Source of the DNA: Clostridia bacterium
GTDB taxonomy: Bacteria > Bacillota > Clostridia > Christensenellales > CALWSW01
DNA: 12,322 nt
Direction: 5' to 3'
NCBI GenBank assembly: GCA_019421925.1
Contig: JAHZEH010000037.1
Coordinates: 1 to 12,322 of the forward strand
Numbering within the stretch: the first letter of the stretch is position 1; each line of letters begins with the position of its first letter. Of the stretch, positions 6,758-12,322 are shown in pieces. Made by a program: the position numbers and the translations under genes. The notes under the pieces were generated by a model. The model saw only the letters and a list, made by a program, of their open reading frames with translations. It made no database searches and was not told the origin of the DNA.

Positions 6758-6915
6758 AACGCTTTCCTCCTCGGTTATCACTTGCAGAGCTGTCCACTCT
6801 AGCATATCCATCCGAACAGGGAAATAGACCGCCTGGGGCTGGAATCTTTTTGAAATGTCATATTTACACAATCTGCCCTCAGCAGAACAAGGGACGACAT
6901 GCCGCAGTCATCTCC

Positions 6916-6932
6916 CTGTCCGCTGAGGACAG
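6916..6932. repeat. Short inverted repeat upstream of the amidase promoter
   Basis: CTGTCC-GCTGA-GGACAG has perfect six-base arms and a five-base spacer. It ends two bases before the -35 box of the acetamidase/formamidase promoter, in the gap shared with the divergent tspO-like gene. It could be a regulator site, but no second copy is seen near the tetR-type gene. Confidence 0.3.
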
Positions 6933-6934
6933 CT

Positions 6935-6964
6935 TTGTCATTAGCTTTTTCTGAATTCTATGAT
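6935..6964 (+). promoter_or_regulatory. Promoter of the acetamidase/formamidase gene
   Basis: TTGTCA and TATGAT are separated by 18 bases, 40 bases before the ATG. A second TATAAT overlaps at 6964-6969 but has no well-placed -35 box. Confidence 0.6.
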
Positions 6965-7004
6965 ATAATAAACTTATCTCACACCCCGAAAGGAGTATGA
7001 AATC

Positions 7005-7904
7005 ATGATCATCCGTGCAAGTGATTCCTCTATCTACGCCATGTCGGCCTCCAATGCCCCTGCTGCCAGCGTCCCCAGCGGCTCCACTCTGGAATTTGAG
7101 ACACTGGACTGCTTCGCCGGGCAGCTCCAGAAGCCGGAGGATCGGCTGGACGCCGTGGACTGGAACCATGTCAACCCCGCGACCGGTCCTGTCTACATTG
7201 AGGGGGCTGAGGCGGGCGATACCCTGAAGGTCACGATTGAGGACATCCGCTTCGGCCCCATGGGCGTCATGGCGGCGGGCGGCGGCATGGGCGAGACTGC
7301 CAAGCGTCTGGGCGAGATGCGCAACACCCTCATGGCCATTGAGGACGGCGTCATCTCCTTCCGCGACAAGGTCAAAATCCCCCTGCGCCCCATGATCGGC
7401 GTCATCGGCGTCGCCCCTGCGGATGGGCAGTCCATCGCCTGCGGCAGCCCCGGCTTCCACGGCGGCAACATGGACAACACCATGGTGACCATCGGCTCCA
7501 TCCTCTATTTCCCCGTGTTTGTGCCCGGCGCTCTGCTGGCCATGGGCGACCTGCACGCGGCCATGGGCGACGGCGAGATCTGCGGTACGGGCGTGGAGGC
7601 CCCCGGCGTCGTTCGCGTCAAGGTGGAGGTTCTCAAGAACAAGCCCATCACCAGTCCCGTCCTGGAGACAGAGACCCAGTTCACCACCATCGGCTCCTGC
7701 CTGGACCTGCACGATGCAGCCACTCTGGCCACCAACGACATGGCCGACCTCATCTGCGCCCGCACCGGAATGGACCTGTATGAGGCGAGCATGCTGCTCT
7801 CCGCCTGCGGCGACCTGCAAATCTGCCAGGTGGTCGACCCACTGATGACGGCCCGCATGTGCATGCCCAAATTTATTCTCCGCCAAATCGGCTTTGAATT
7901 CTAA
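7005..7904 (+). CDS. Acetamidase/formamidase family amidohydrolase
   Basis: 299 residues, the usual length of the short FmdA/AmdA-type enzymes. The family hydrolyses short-chain amides such as formamide or acetamide to ammonia and the acid, in the cytoplasm. Hallmarks seen in order are N-H-V-N-P-A-T-G-P-V-Y-I near 54-65, G-D-T-L-K-V-T-I-E near 71-79, R-P-M-I-G-V-I-G near 128-135, P-G-F-H-G-G-N-M-D near 149-157 (a likely metal or active-site loop), and PGALLAMGDLHAAMGDGE at 174-191 followed by G-T-G-V-E. No signal peptide is present. The ATG follows AAAGGAG by nine bases, with its own promoter and terminator, so it is a single-gene unit. No amide transporter is adjacent. The true substrate in an anaerobe may differ from formamide. 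Confidence 0.93.
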   Translation: MIIRASDSSIYAMSASNAPAASVPSGSTLEFETLDCFAGQLQKPEDRLDAVDWNHVNPATGPVYIEGAEAGDTLKVTIEDIRFGPMGVMAAGGGMGETAKRLGEMRNTLMAIEDGVISFRDKVKIPLRPMIGVIGVAPADGQSIACGSPGFHGGNMDNTMVTIGSILYFPVFVPGALLAMGDLHAAMGDGEICGTGVEAPGVVRVKVEVLKNKPITSPVLETETQFTTIGSCLDLHDAATLATNDMADLICARTGMDLYEASMLLSACGDLQICQVVDPLMTARMCMPKFILRQIGFEF

Positions 7905-7914
7905 CCAATAGAAT

Positions 7915-7949
7915 AAAAGGCCCCGCAAACGGACTGCGGGGCCTTTTCC
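7915..7949 (+). terminator. Terminator of the amidase gene
   Basis: A 13-bp perfect stem (AAAAGGCCCCGCA with TGCGGGGCCTTTT) has a seven-base loop and starts 11 bases after the stop. It separates the amidase from the tetR-type gene, which has its own promoter. Confidence 0.92.
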
Positions 7950-7994
7950 TATCAGTGCCCAACGGACCGCTGAAAAATTTTCAGGTCCTCTTCT

Positions 7995-8023
7995 TTGATT
8001 TAACAGCCCCACTGTGTTATACT
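7995..8023 (+). promoter_or_regulatory. Promoter of the tetR-type gene
   Basis: TTGATT and TATACT are separated by 17 bases, 43 bases before the ATG. A weak inverted repeat TTTAA-CCAA-TTAAA at 8034-8047 sits just downstream and could be an operator, but its arms are only five AT-rich bases. Confidence 0.65.
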
Positions 8024-8066
8024 TACACCGTTGTTTAACCAATTAAATCGGCAGAAAGGATCTGTT

Positions 8067-8675
8067 ATGGGCAGGCCATCCATCAAGGAGGAGCGGCGCA
8101 GGCAAATCGCTCTGGCTCTCATGCAGTGCATGAAACGCAAATCCTATTTTGAAACCACAACCAAGGATATCGCGGAGGAAGCGGGGCTGGCTACCGGCCT
8201 TATCCACTACTATTTTCCCACCAAGGACGACGTCCTCTATGAGATGCTGGAGCTTTCAGATATCCACCATGTTCACTCCCTGGAGTTGCTCCAGGAGCGT
8301 ATGGCGACCTCCAAGCCAGTCCGGGAGGTCTTTTATAACGCTTTCCTGGACTACTTCCGTCACTATTTCTCAGGGGACGGCAGGGAGTTTTGCATCTTCT
8401 ATACCTCTATCTGGACCCTCAACAACTTCCTTCCCGAGGTGCATACCCGCCTGCTGCGCATCCATGAATACCACAAGGAGAACCGCGCAAAAATCTTTGG
8501 AATCTACAACTCCGACGTTTTCAACGCCGATGAGTTCTCCCGGGTTCTGGGGATTTTTATGGACGGTATGACCATCCGCAGCACCGTGGAGGGATATGAC
8601 GAGCGCGACAGGATGCACCTGGCCAAACAGTCCATCAATCCCTGGCTCCCCCTCATTCCGGAGGATTTGCCGTAA
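8067..8675 (+). CDS. TetR/AcrR family transcriptional regulator
   Basis: 202 residues, typical TetR size. The start at 8067 follows AGAAAGGA by six bases; the frame is open from 8031, but that part overlaps the leader just after the -10 box. The N-terminal HTH spans about 10-58: R-R-Q-I-A-L-A-L-M, then F-E-T-T-T-K-D-I-A-E-E-A-G-L-A-T-G-L-I-H-Y-Y-F-P-T-K-D-D-V-L in segments. Residues about 60-195 form a helical ligand-binding and dimer domain with no residue pattern that names a ligand. As a one-component regulator it probably represses a nearby gene or itself. The preceding amidase is a candidate, though terminator and promoter make them separate transcripts. Confidence 0.92.
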   Translation: MGRPSIKEERRRQIALALMQCMKRKSYFETTTKDIAEEAGLATGLIHYYFPTKDDVLYEMLELSDIHHVHSLELLQERMATSKPVREVFYNAFLDYFRHYFSGDGREFCIFYTSIWTLNNFLPEVHTRLLRIHEYHKENRAKIFGIYNSDVFNADEFSRVLGIFMDGMTIRSTVEGYDERDRMHLAKQSINPWLPLIPEDLP

Positions 8676-8681
8676 TACAGC

Positions 8682-8707
8682 AAAAAAGAGGCATACGCCT
8701 CTTTTTT
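8682..8707. terminator. Bidirectional terminator between tetR-type and DtxR-like genes
   Basis: An 11-bp perfect stem (AAAAAAGAGGC with GCCTCTTTTTT) has a four-base loop, seven bases after the tetR-type stop and 17 bases past the DtxR-like stop on the other strand. A and T tracts on both sides let it serve both. Confidence 0.9.
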
Positions 8708-8724
8708 TATTGCCTGCTCCGCCC

Positions 8725-9111
8725 TCAGTTGAGATTGCGCGGGCAGTTGTCGCACAGCAGCTGAAGGAAGCCCTCCAGGCTCTCCGGGGAGAGGGCGGAC
8801 AGCATACACAGCGCATCCTCTTTGGCCGCCTCCTCGCCCTCGCTACGGCAGGTCTTGAAAAACGTGTACAGGCTGTTGTACTGTTCCTGAAGCAGCCGGG
8901 CCTGCCGGATGCCCTCCGGGGTCAGGCGCACTTCACCGTAGCGCCGCTTATTGACTACGCCGTCAGCAATCAGCGTCTTCATCATTTTATTGACGCTCGG
9001 GGGCGTCACACCCAGTCTGCGGGCAATCTCATTGGAACGGATGGGCCCCGGCTCGGAACCCACCTCATATGCCGCCAGCAAATAACGGTTCTTCGCGCTA
9101 AACTCCTTCAA
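8725..9111 (-). CDS. DtxR/MntR-fold transcriptional regulator lacking usual metal ligands
   Basis: 128 residues. The winged-helix domain (about 6-65) has the DtxR/MntR pattern: R-S-N-E-I-A-R-R-L-G-V-T-P-P-S-V-N-K-M-M-K-T-L, then Y-G-E-V-R-L-T-P-E-G. The short helical part (about 66-122) also follows the family, with E-D-A ... S near 98-108 aligning to the E-D-A-C-R-x-E-H-x-x-S metal helix. In that helix, however, Cys, Glu and His are replaced by L, L and S, and the 'R-H' helix reads E-Q-Y. A C-x-x-C lies at 120-123, and further cysteines at 88 and 102. No SH3-like domain is present. The start is TTG at 9111 with AGGTGAT six bases upstream; a stop codon five codons upstream in the same frame excludes an earlier start. 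It lies after the ABC exporter genes with its own promoter, so it likely controls that exporter or itself. A MarR-type protein is the alternative call. Confidence 0.75.
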   Translation of the reverse strand: MKEFSAKNRYLLAAYEVGSEPGPIRSNEIARRLGVTPPSVNKMMKTLIADGVVNKRRYGEVRLTPEGIRQARLLQEQYNSLYTFFKTCRSEGEEAAKEDALCMLSALSPESLEGFLQLLCDNCPRNLN

Positions 9112-9132
9112 TGCTGTATCACCTCACTTTTA

Positions 9133-9154
9133 TTAGTTAGCATTCGCTAACTAA
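9133..9154. promoter_or_regulatory. Perfect 9-4-9 palindromic operator candidate
   Basis: TTAGTTAGC-ATTC-GCTAACTAA is a perfect inverted repeat with nine-base arms. It begins four bases after the -10 box of the DtxR-like gene, covers its expected transcription start, and lies 21 bases before its TTG start codon. There is no T run after it, so it is unlikely to be a terminator. Autorepression by the adjacent regulator is the simplest reading. Confidence 0.75.
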
Positions 9155-9158
9155 AGAA

Positions 9159-9188
9159 ATTCTACCATCATTTTGCCCTCCCCGTCAA
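9159..9188 (-). promoter_or_regulatory. Promoter of the DtxR-like gene
   Basis: On the minus strand TTGACG is followed after 18 bases by TAGAAT, in the 84-base gap between the exporter gene and the regulator. It allows expression of the regulator apart from the exporter operon. Confidence 0.65.
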
Positions 9189-9195
9189 GAACTTC

Positions 9196-10950
9196 TCAGG
9201 ATACCTCCTCTTTCGTCCGAACAAACTGGCTGTTATACAGCCTGGCGTAGAATCCGCCCCTCTCAAGCAGTTCCTCATGCCTGCCCTGTTCGATGATCCT
9301 CCCCGCGTTCATCACAAGGATCACATCCGCCTCCCGGATGGTGGAGAGGCGGTGCGCCACCACGAAACTGGTCCTCCCCCTCATCATCTCGCTGAAAGCC
9401 CGCTGAATGCGGACCTCGGTCAGGGTATCAATACTGCTTGTGGCCTCGTCCAATATGAGCATGGGCGGGTGGGTGAGCATGATGCGGGCGATGCACAGGA
9501 GCTGTTTCTGCCCCTGGGAGATATTGCCCCCATCTCCCTCAATCATGGTGTCGTAGCCCTGGGGAAGCCGCTTGATAAAGCTGTGGGCATAGGCCGCTTT
9601 AGCCGCCTCCACAATCTCCTCTTCTGTAGCGTCCGGCCTGCCGTATGCGATATTCTCCCGGATGGTACCGGCAAAGAGCCAGCTCTCCTGGAGCACCATA
9701 CCATAGGAGCTCCTCAGGCTCGAGCGCGTCATATCCCGGATATCCACGCCTGAGACCGAGATTCTGCCCCCGTTCACGTCATAAAAGCGCATGAGCAGGT
9801 TGATGATGGTGGTCTTGCCGCAGCCCGTGGGTCCAACAATGGCAATACGGTCGCCCGGCTTGACGGTGAGGTTGAGATCCTCAATGAGCCTGCGCTCGGG
9901 AGAATAGGAGAACTCCACGTTCTCCAGGGTGACGCTGCCGTCGCAGTGCTCCAGCGAGACGGCGTCCGGAGCGTCGGGCGTCTCCTCCAGCTCGTCGAGC
10001 AGCTTGAACACCCGCGCCGCCGAGGCCATGGCCGTCTGCAGCTCAGTCACCACGCCGGATATCTCGTTGAAGGGCTTGGTGTACTGGTTGGCGTAGGTCA
10101 GAAAGCAGGAGACCTGTCCCACCGTCAGAACGCCCCGTATGGCGGCAAAGGCCCCCGTGACCCCCACGGTCGCGTATACCAGCCCATTGACAAAGCGGGT
10201 AGAGGGATTGGTCATAGAGGAATAAAATTGGGACTTGACCCCGCTCTGATACAGCTTCTGGTTGATCCCGTCAAAGGCCTTCTCAGCCTCCGACTCATGG
10301 CCGAAGGCCTTGACCACCTTCTGATTGCCGATCATCTCCTCCACAAAACCTCCCATCTCCCCCCGCGCCGCCGACTGCACGCTGAACAGGCTGTGGGAGC
10401 GCTTGGCGATAAAGGAGGCCACAAACAGGGACAGTGGGGTGATGAGCACCACGGCCAGGGCGATTTTGACATTGACCCCCAGCATGAAACACAGGGTGCC
10501 CAGTATGGTGATGACGCCCGTAAAGAGCTGAGTGAAACCCTGAAGCAGGCCCTCGGAGATCAGGTCAATGTCCGTGACCACCCGGCTGATGATGTCGCCG
10601 TGGGCGTTGCCGTCGATGTATTTGAGAGGAGCCCGGTCCAGCTTGTCAAAGGCGGCGGCCCGCAGATCCCTCACCGTCCGCTGGGTGAGCAGGTTGGTAA
10701 ACAGCGCCAGCAGCCATTGAAAGCCCGCCCCCAGAAGGATGACGGCTCCCAACAGGACAAGCACCCTGAGAAGGCCGGAAAAGTCCACATCCCCCGCGCC
10801 AACGATCAGATCGACGCCCTGGCCGATGATCACGGGGGCGAGCAGGGTCAGCGACACGCTGAGCACAGCGCACAGCAGCGCACCCGTCCAGTACAGCGAA
10901 TACTTTTTGGTGAACGCCATCAGTCTCAATAAAATGGATTGTTTTTTCAT
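9196..10950 (-). CDS. ABC exporter half-transporter, catalytically complete subunit
   Basis: 584 residues. The start at 10950 overlaps the upstream gene's stop (ATGA) and has GGAGG ten bases upstream. An N-terminal membrane domain with six helices (about 20-45, 60-85, 136-158, 161-180, 255-275, 282-300) is followed by an ATPase domain from about 340. Walker A is GPTGCGKTT (373-381), Q-loop Q421, Walker B MLILDEATSSID (497-508) with E502, and switch H533. The signature is I-S-Q-G-Q (477-481) rather than L-S-G-G-Q. It pairs with the upstream gene product, which has the opposite pattern: normal signature but altered Walker B and switch. Together they fit heterodimeric exporters of the BmrCD, LmrCD and TM287/288 type, which extrude drugs or lipids. 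The substrate is not readable. Confidence 0.95.
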   Translation of the reverse strand: MKKQSILLRLMAFTKKYSLYWTGALLCAVLSVSLTLLAPVIIGQGVDLIVGAGDVDFSGLLRVLVLLGAVILLGAGFQWLLALFTNLLTQRTVRDLRAAAFDKLDRAPLKYIDGNAHGDIISRVVTDIDLISEGLLQGFTQLFTGVITILGTLCFMLGVNVKIALAVVLITPLSLFVASFIAKRSHSLFSVQSAARGEMGGFVEEMIGNQKVVKAFGHESEAEKAFDGINQKLYQSGVKSQFYSSMTNPSTRFVNGLVYATVGVTGAFAAIRGVLTVGQVSCFLTYANQYTKPFNEISGVVTELQTAMASAARVFKLLDELEETPDAPDAVSLEHCDGSVTLENVEFSYSPERRLIEDLNLTVKPGDRIAIVGPTGCGKTTIINLLMRFYDVNGGRISVSGVDIRDMTRSSLRSSYGMVLQESWLFAGTIRENIAYGRPDATEEEIVEAAKAAYAHSFIKRLPQGYDTMIEGDGGNISQGQKQLLCIARIMLTHPPMLILDEATSSIDTLTEVRIQRAFSEMMRGRTSFVVAHRLSTIREADVILVMNAGRIIEQGRHEELLERGGFYARLYNSQFVRTKEEVS

Positions 10951-12322
10951 CGGGCGGCCACCTCCTCCGCGCTCATCTGGGAGTAACAGATCTCCCGGTA
11001 TTCCCCGCAGCTCTCCAGCAGAGCCGCATGGGTACCCACGCCGCAAAGCCTGCCGTCGTGCAGCACCAGGATCTGATCGGCATAGCGCACTGTGCTGGCC
11101 CTCTGGGAGACCAGGAACACAGTCATGCCCTCCGTCTCCCGGCTGATGGCGCGGCGCAGGGCCGCGTCCGTAGCAAAATCCAGGGCGCTGGCGCTGTCGT
11201 CCAAAATGAGAATATCCGGCCTTCCCACCAGGGCGCGGGCAATGGTCAGGCGCTGCTTCTGCCCGCCTGAGAGGTTCTTTCCCCCCTGCAGAATCATGGT
11301 ATCCAGGCCGTCGGGCAGTTGATCCACAAACTCCCCGGCCTGGGCGATCGCCAGCGCCTCTTCAATCTCCCCGTCTGCGGCGTCCCTCTTGCCCCAGCGC
11401 ATGTTCTCCCGGATTGTACCCGTAAAGAGCACCGCTTTTTGGGGCACCACGCCAATCTGACCCCGCAGCTGTTCAAAGGGATAGTCACGGACATCCACAC
11501 CGTCGACCAGGACGCTTCCCTGGGATGCATCATAGAAGCGCGGGATGAGGTTGACCAGAGTGGACTTGCCGCTGCCCGTACCACCGATGATGCCCACCGT
11601 CTGGCCCGGCTGGACGGCAAAGGAGATGGAATCCAGTTCCAGCTCGCCCCCAGCATCATAGGAGAAGGAGACATTCTGAAACTCCACCTTGGGGCTGCCG
11701 GGAACCCTCTTCGGCTCCGCCTTTCCCTCCTGGACCGAGGGCTGCAGGTCGAACACCTGCTGAACCCGAGCGCCGGACGCCGAGGCTTTGGTGAAGATAA
11801 CCACCAGGTTTGCCACTACGATCAGGGCCAGAAGAATCTGGTTCATGTAGTTGACCAGGGCGATGATCTGGCCCTGGCTGAGCGCGCCGCTCTCCACCCG
11901 GACGCCGCCGAACCACAGGATGGCAATGATGGCGGTGTTCATGATAAGAAAGGTCACGGGGCTTAACAGGGCGGACAATTTTCCCACCCGCACCGCAGTA
12001 TCCGAGAGGTCGCCGCTGGCCTCCCGGAACCGCTCCCGTTCCGCGTCCTGCTTGGAGAAGGCGCGGATGACGCGCACACCCGTCAGGTTTTCCCGGGTGA
12101 TGAGGGAGACCCTGTCCAGCTTCTTCTGAATGGCGCGGTAAAAGGGGACGGATTTGCTCATGACCCCATAAAGCACCAGGGCGATCAGCGGCGCAGCGAG
12201 GAGGAAAATCAGCGAGAGCTTGAAATCCAGCGTCATAGCCATAACTGTCGCGCCGATCACCAGGAAGGGGGCGCGCACCACCAAGCGGATGAGCATGGCG
12301 ACGGCCACCTGGAGCTGGTTGA
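10947..12322 (-). CDS. ABC exporter half-transporter with degenerate ATPase site (5' end outside window)
   Basis: About 457 residues are visible; the frame runs off the right edge with codons reading N-Q-L-Q-V, so roughly 120 N-terminal residues are missing. Numbered from that N, hydrophobic helices lie at about 12-32, 35-54, 118-138 and 156-176, and the ATPase domain starts near 212. Walker A is G-G-T-G-S-G-K-S-T (246-254), Q-loop Q294, signature L-S-G-G-Q (350-354). Walker B reads I-L-I-L-D-D-S (370-376), with Asp for the catalytic Glu, and the switch motif reads S-Q-R, with Gln for His (about 406). These are the known replacements in the non-hydrolysing site of heterodimeric exporters. Its stop overlaps the next gene's start by ATGA, so the two subunits are translated together. 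Confidence 0.94.
   Translation of the reverse strand, partial: NQLQVAVAMLIRLVVRAPFLVIGATVMAMTLDFKLSLIFLLAAPLIALVLYGVMSKSVPFYRAIQKKLDRVSLITRENLTGVRVIRAFSKQDAERERFREASGDLSDTAVRVGKLSALLSPVTFLIMNTAIIAILWFGGVRVESGALSQGQIIALVNYMNQILLALIVVANLVVIFTKASASGARVQQVFDLQPSVQEGKAEPKRVPGSPKVEFQNVSFSYDAGGELELDSISFAVQPGQTVGIIGGTGSGKSTLVNLIPRFYDASQGSVLVDGVDVRDYPFEQLRGQIGVVPQKAVLFTGTIRENMRWGKRDAADGEIEEALAIAQAGEFVDQLPDGLDTMILQGGKNLSGGQKQRLTIARALVGRPDILILDDSASALDFATDAALRRAISRETEGMTVFLVSQRASTVRYADQILVLHDGRLCGVGTHAALLESCGEYREICYSQMSAEEVAAR

Noticed and set aside
6879..8042. A long minus-strand open frame opposite the acetamidase/formamidase gene
   Set aside because: It is H/A/G-rich without any recognisable domain, lacks a ribosome site, and spans both the promoter and terminator of the well-supported amidase gene.
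9133..9154. The 9-4-9 palindrome as a terminator for the exporter operon
   Set aside because: The stem is AT-rich, has no T run after it in either direction, and lies at the start site of the next gene's promoter.
9946..10932. A long plus-strand open frame opposite the second ABC exporter gene
   Set aside because: It is antisense to a complete ABC exporter with all motifs, and its translation is H/G/Q-rich with no family features.

Overview
The window looks like chromosomal DNA of a GC-rich Gram-positive anaerobe of the Clostridia, most likely an Oscillospiraceae relative (Flavonifractor or Pseudoflavonifractor type). That placement is inference from GC-rich codon use, strong AGGAGG-type ribosome binding sites, sigma-A-like promoters, a Gram-positive-style lipoprotein and the family content. 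There is no marker gene to fix the taxon. I see no RNA genes, CRISPR array, insertion sequence, phage gene or long repeat. Two genes are cut by the window edges.

Layout, left to right. (1) 2-979 (+) is the C-terminal part of a YibE/F-family membrane protein, followed by a strong terminator. (2) 1161-3615 (-) is a three-gene operon read right to left: an ECF sigma factor, a DUF4349 lipoprotein with a C-terminal membrane helix, and a secreted SIMPL-domain protein. It has its own promoter and looks like an envelope-stress or surface-sensing unit without a recognisable zinc-finger anti-sigma factor. (3) 3827-4267 (+) is divergent from the sigma gene: a small XRE-type HTH protein with a hydrophobic, probably membrane-inserted, C-terminus. 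(4) 4317-6053 (-) is an operon of an AbrB-type regulator, an ABC ATPase and an ABC-2 permease, with a near-consensus promoter whose -10 box is one arm of an inverted repeat. (5) 6197-6757 (-) is a TspO/MBR-family membrane protein with a hydrophilic N-terminal extension. (6) 7005-7904 (+) is an acetamidase/formamidase with its own promoter and terminator, followed by a TetR-family regulator at 8067-8675 (+) with its own promoter. (7) 8725-12322 (-) is a heterodimeric ABC exporter pair whose genes overlap as ATGA, followed by a DtxR/MntR-fold regulator. The regulator starts at TTG, has lost the usual metal ligands, and has its own promoter with a perfect 9-4-9 inverted repeat just downstream.

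The region is a series of short, independently terminated units, mostly membrane transport or surface functions each with a local regulator. Convergent pairs (xre/permease and tetR/dtxR-like) share single symmetrical hairpins flanked by A and T tracts that should stop transcription both ways. Most of this is ordinary accessory-type clostridial chromosome. The points most worth a second look are the sigma/DUF4349/SIMPL unit, the ligand-less DtxR-fold regulator with its palindromic operator, and the AbrB-controlled ABC operon.
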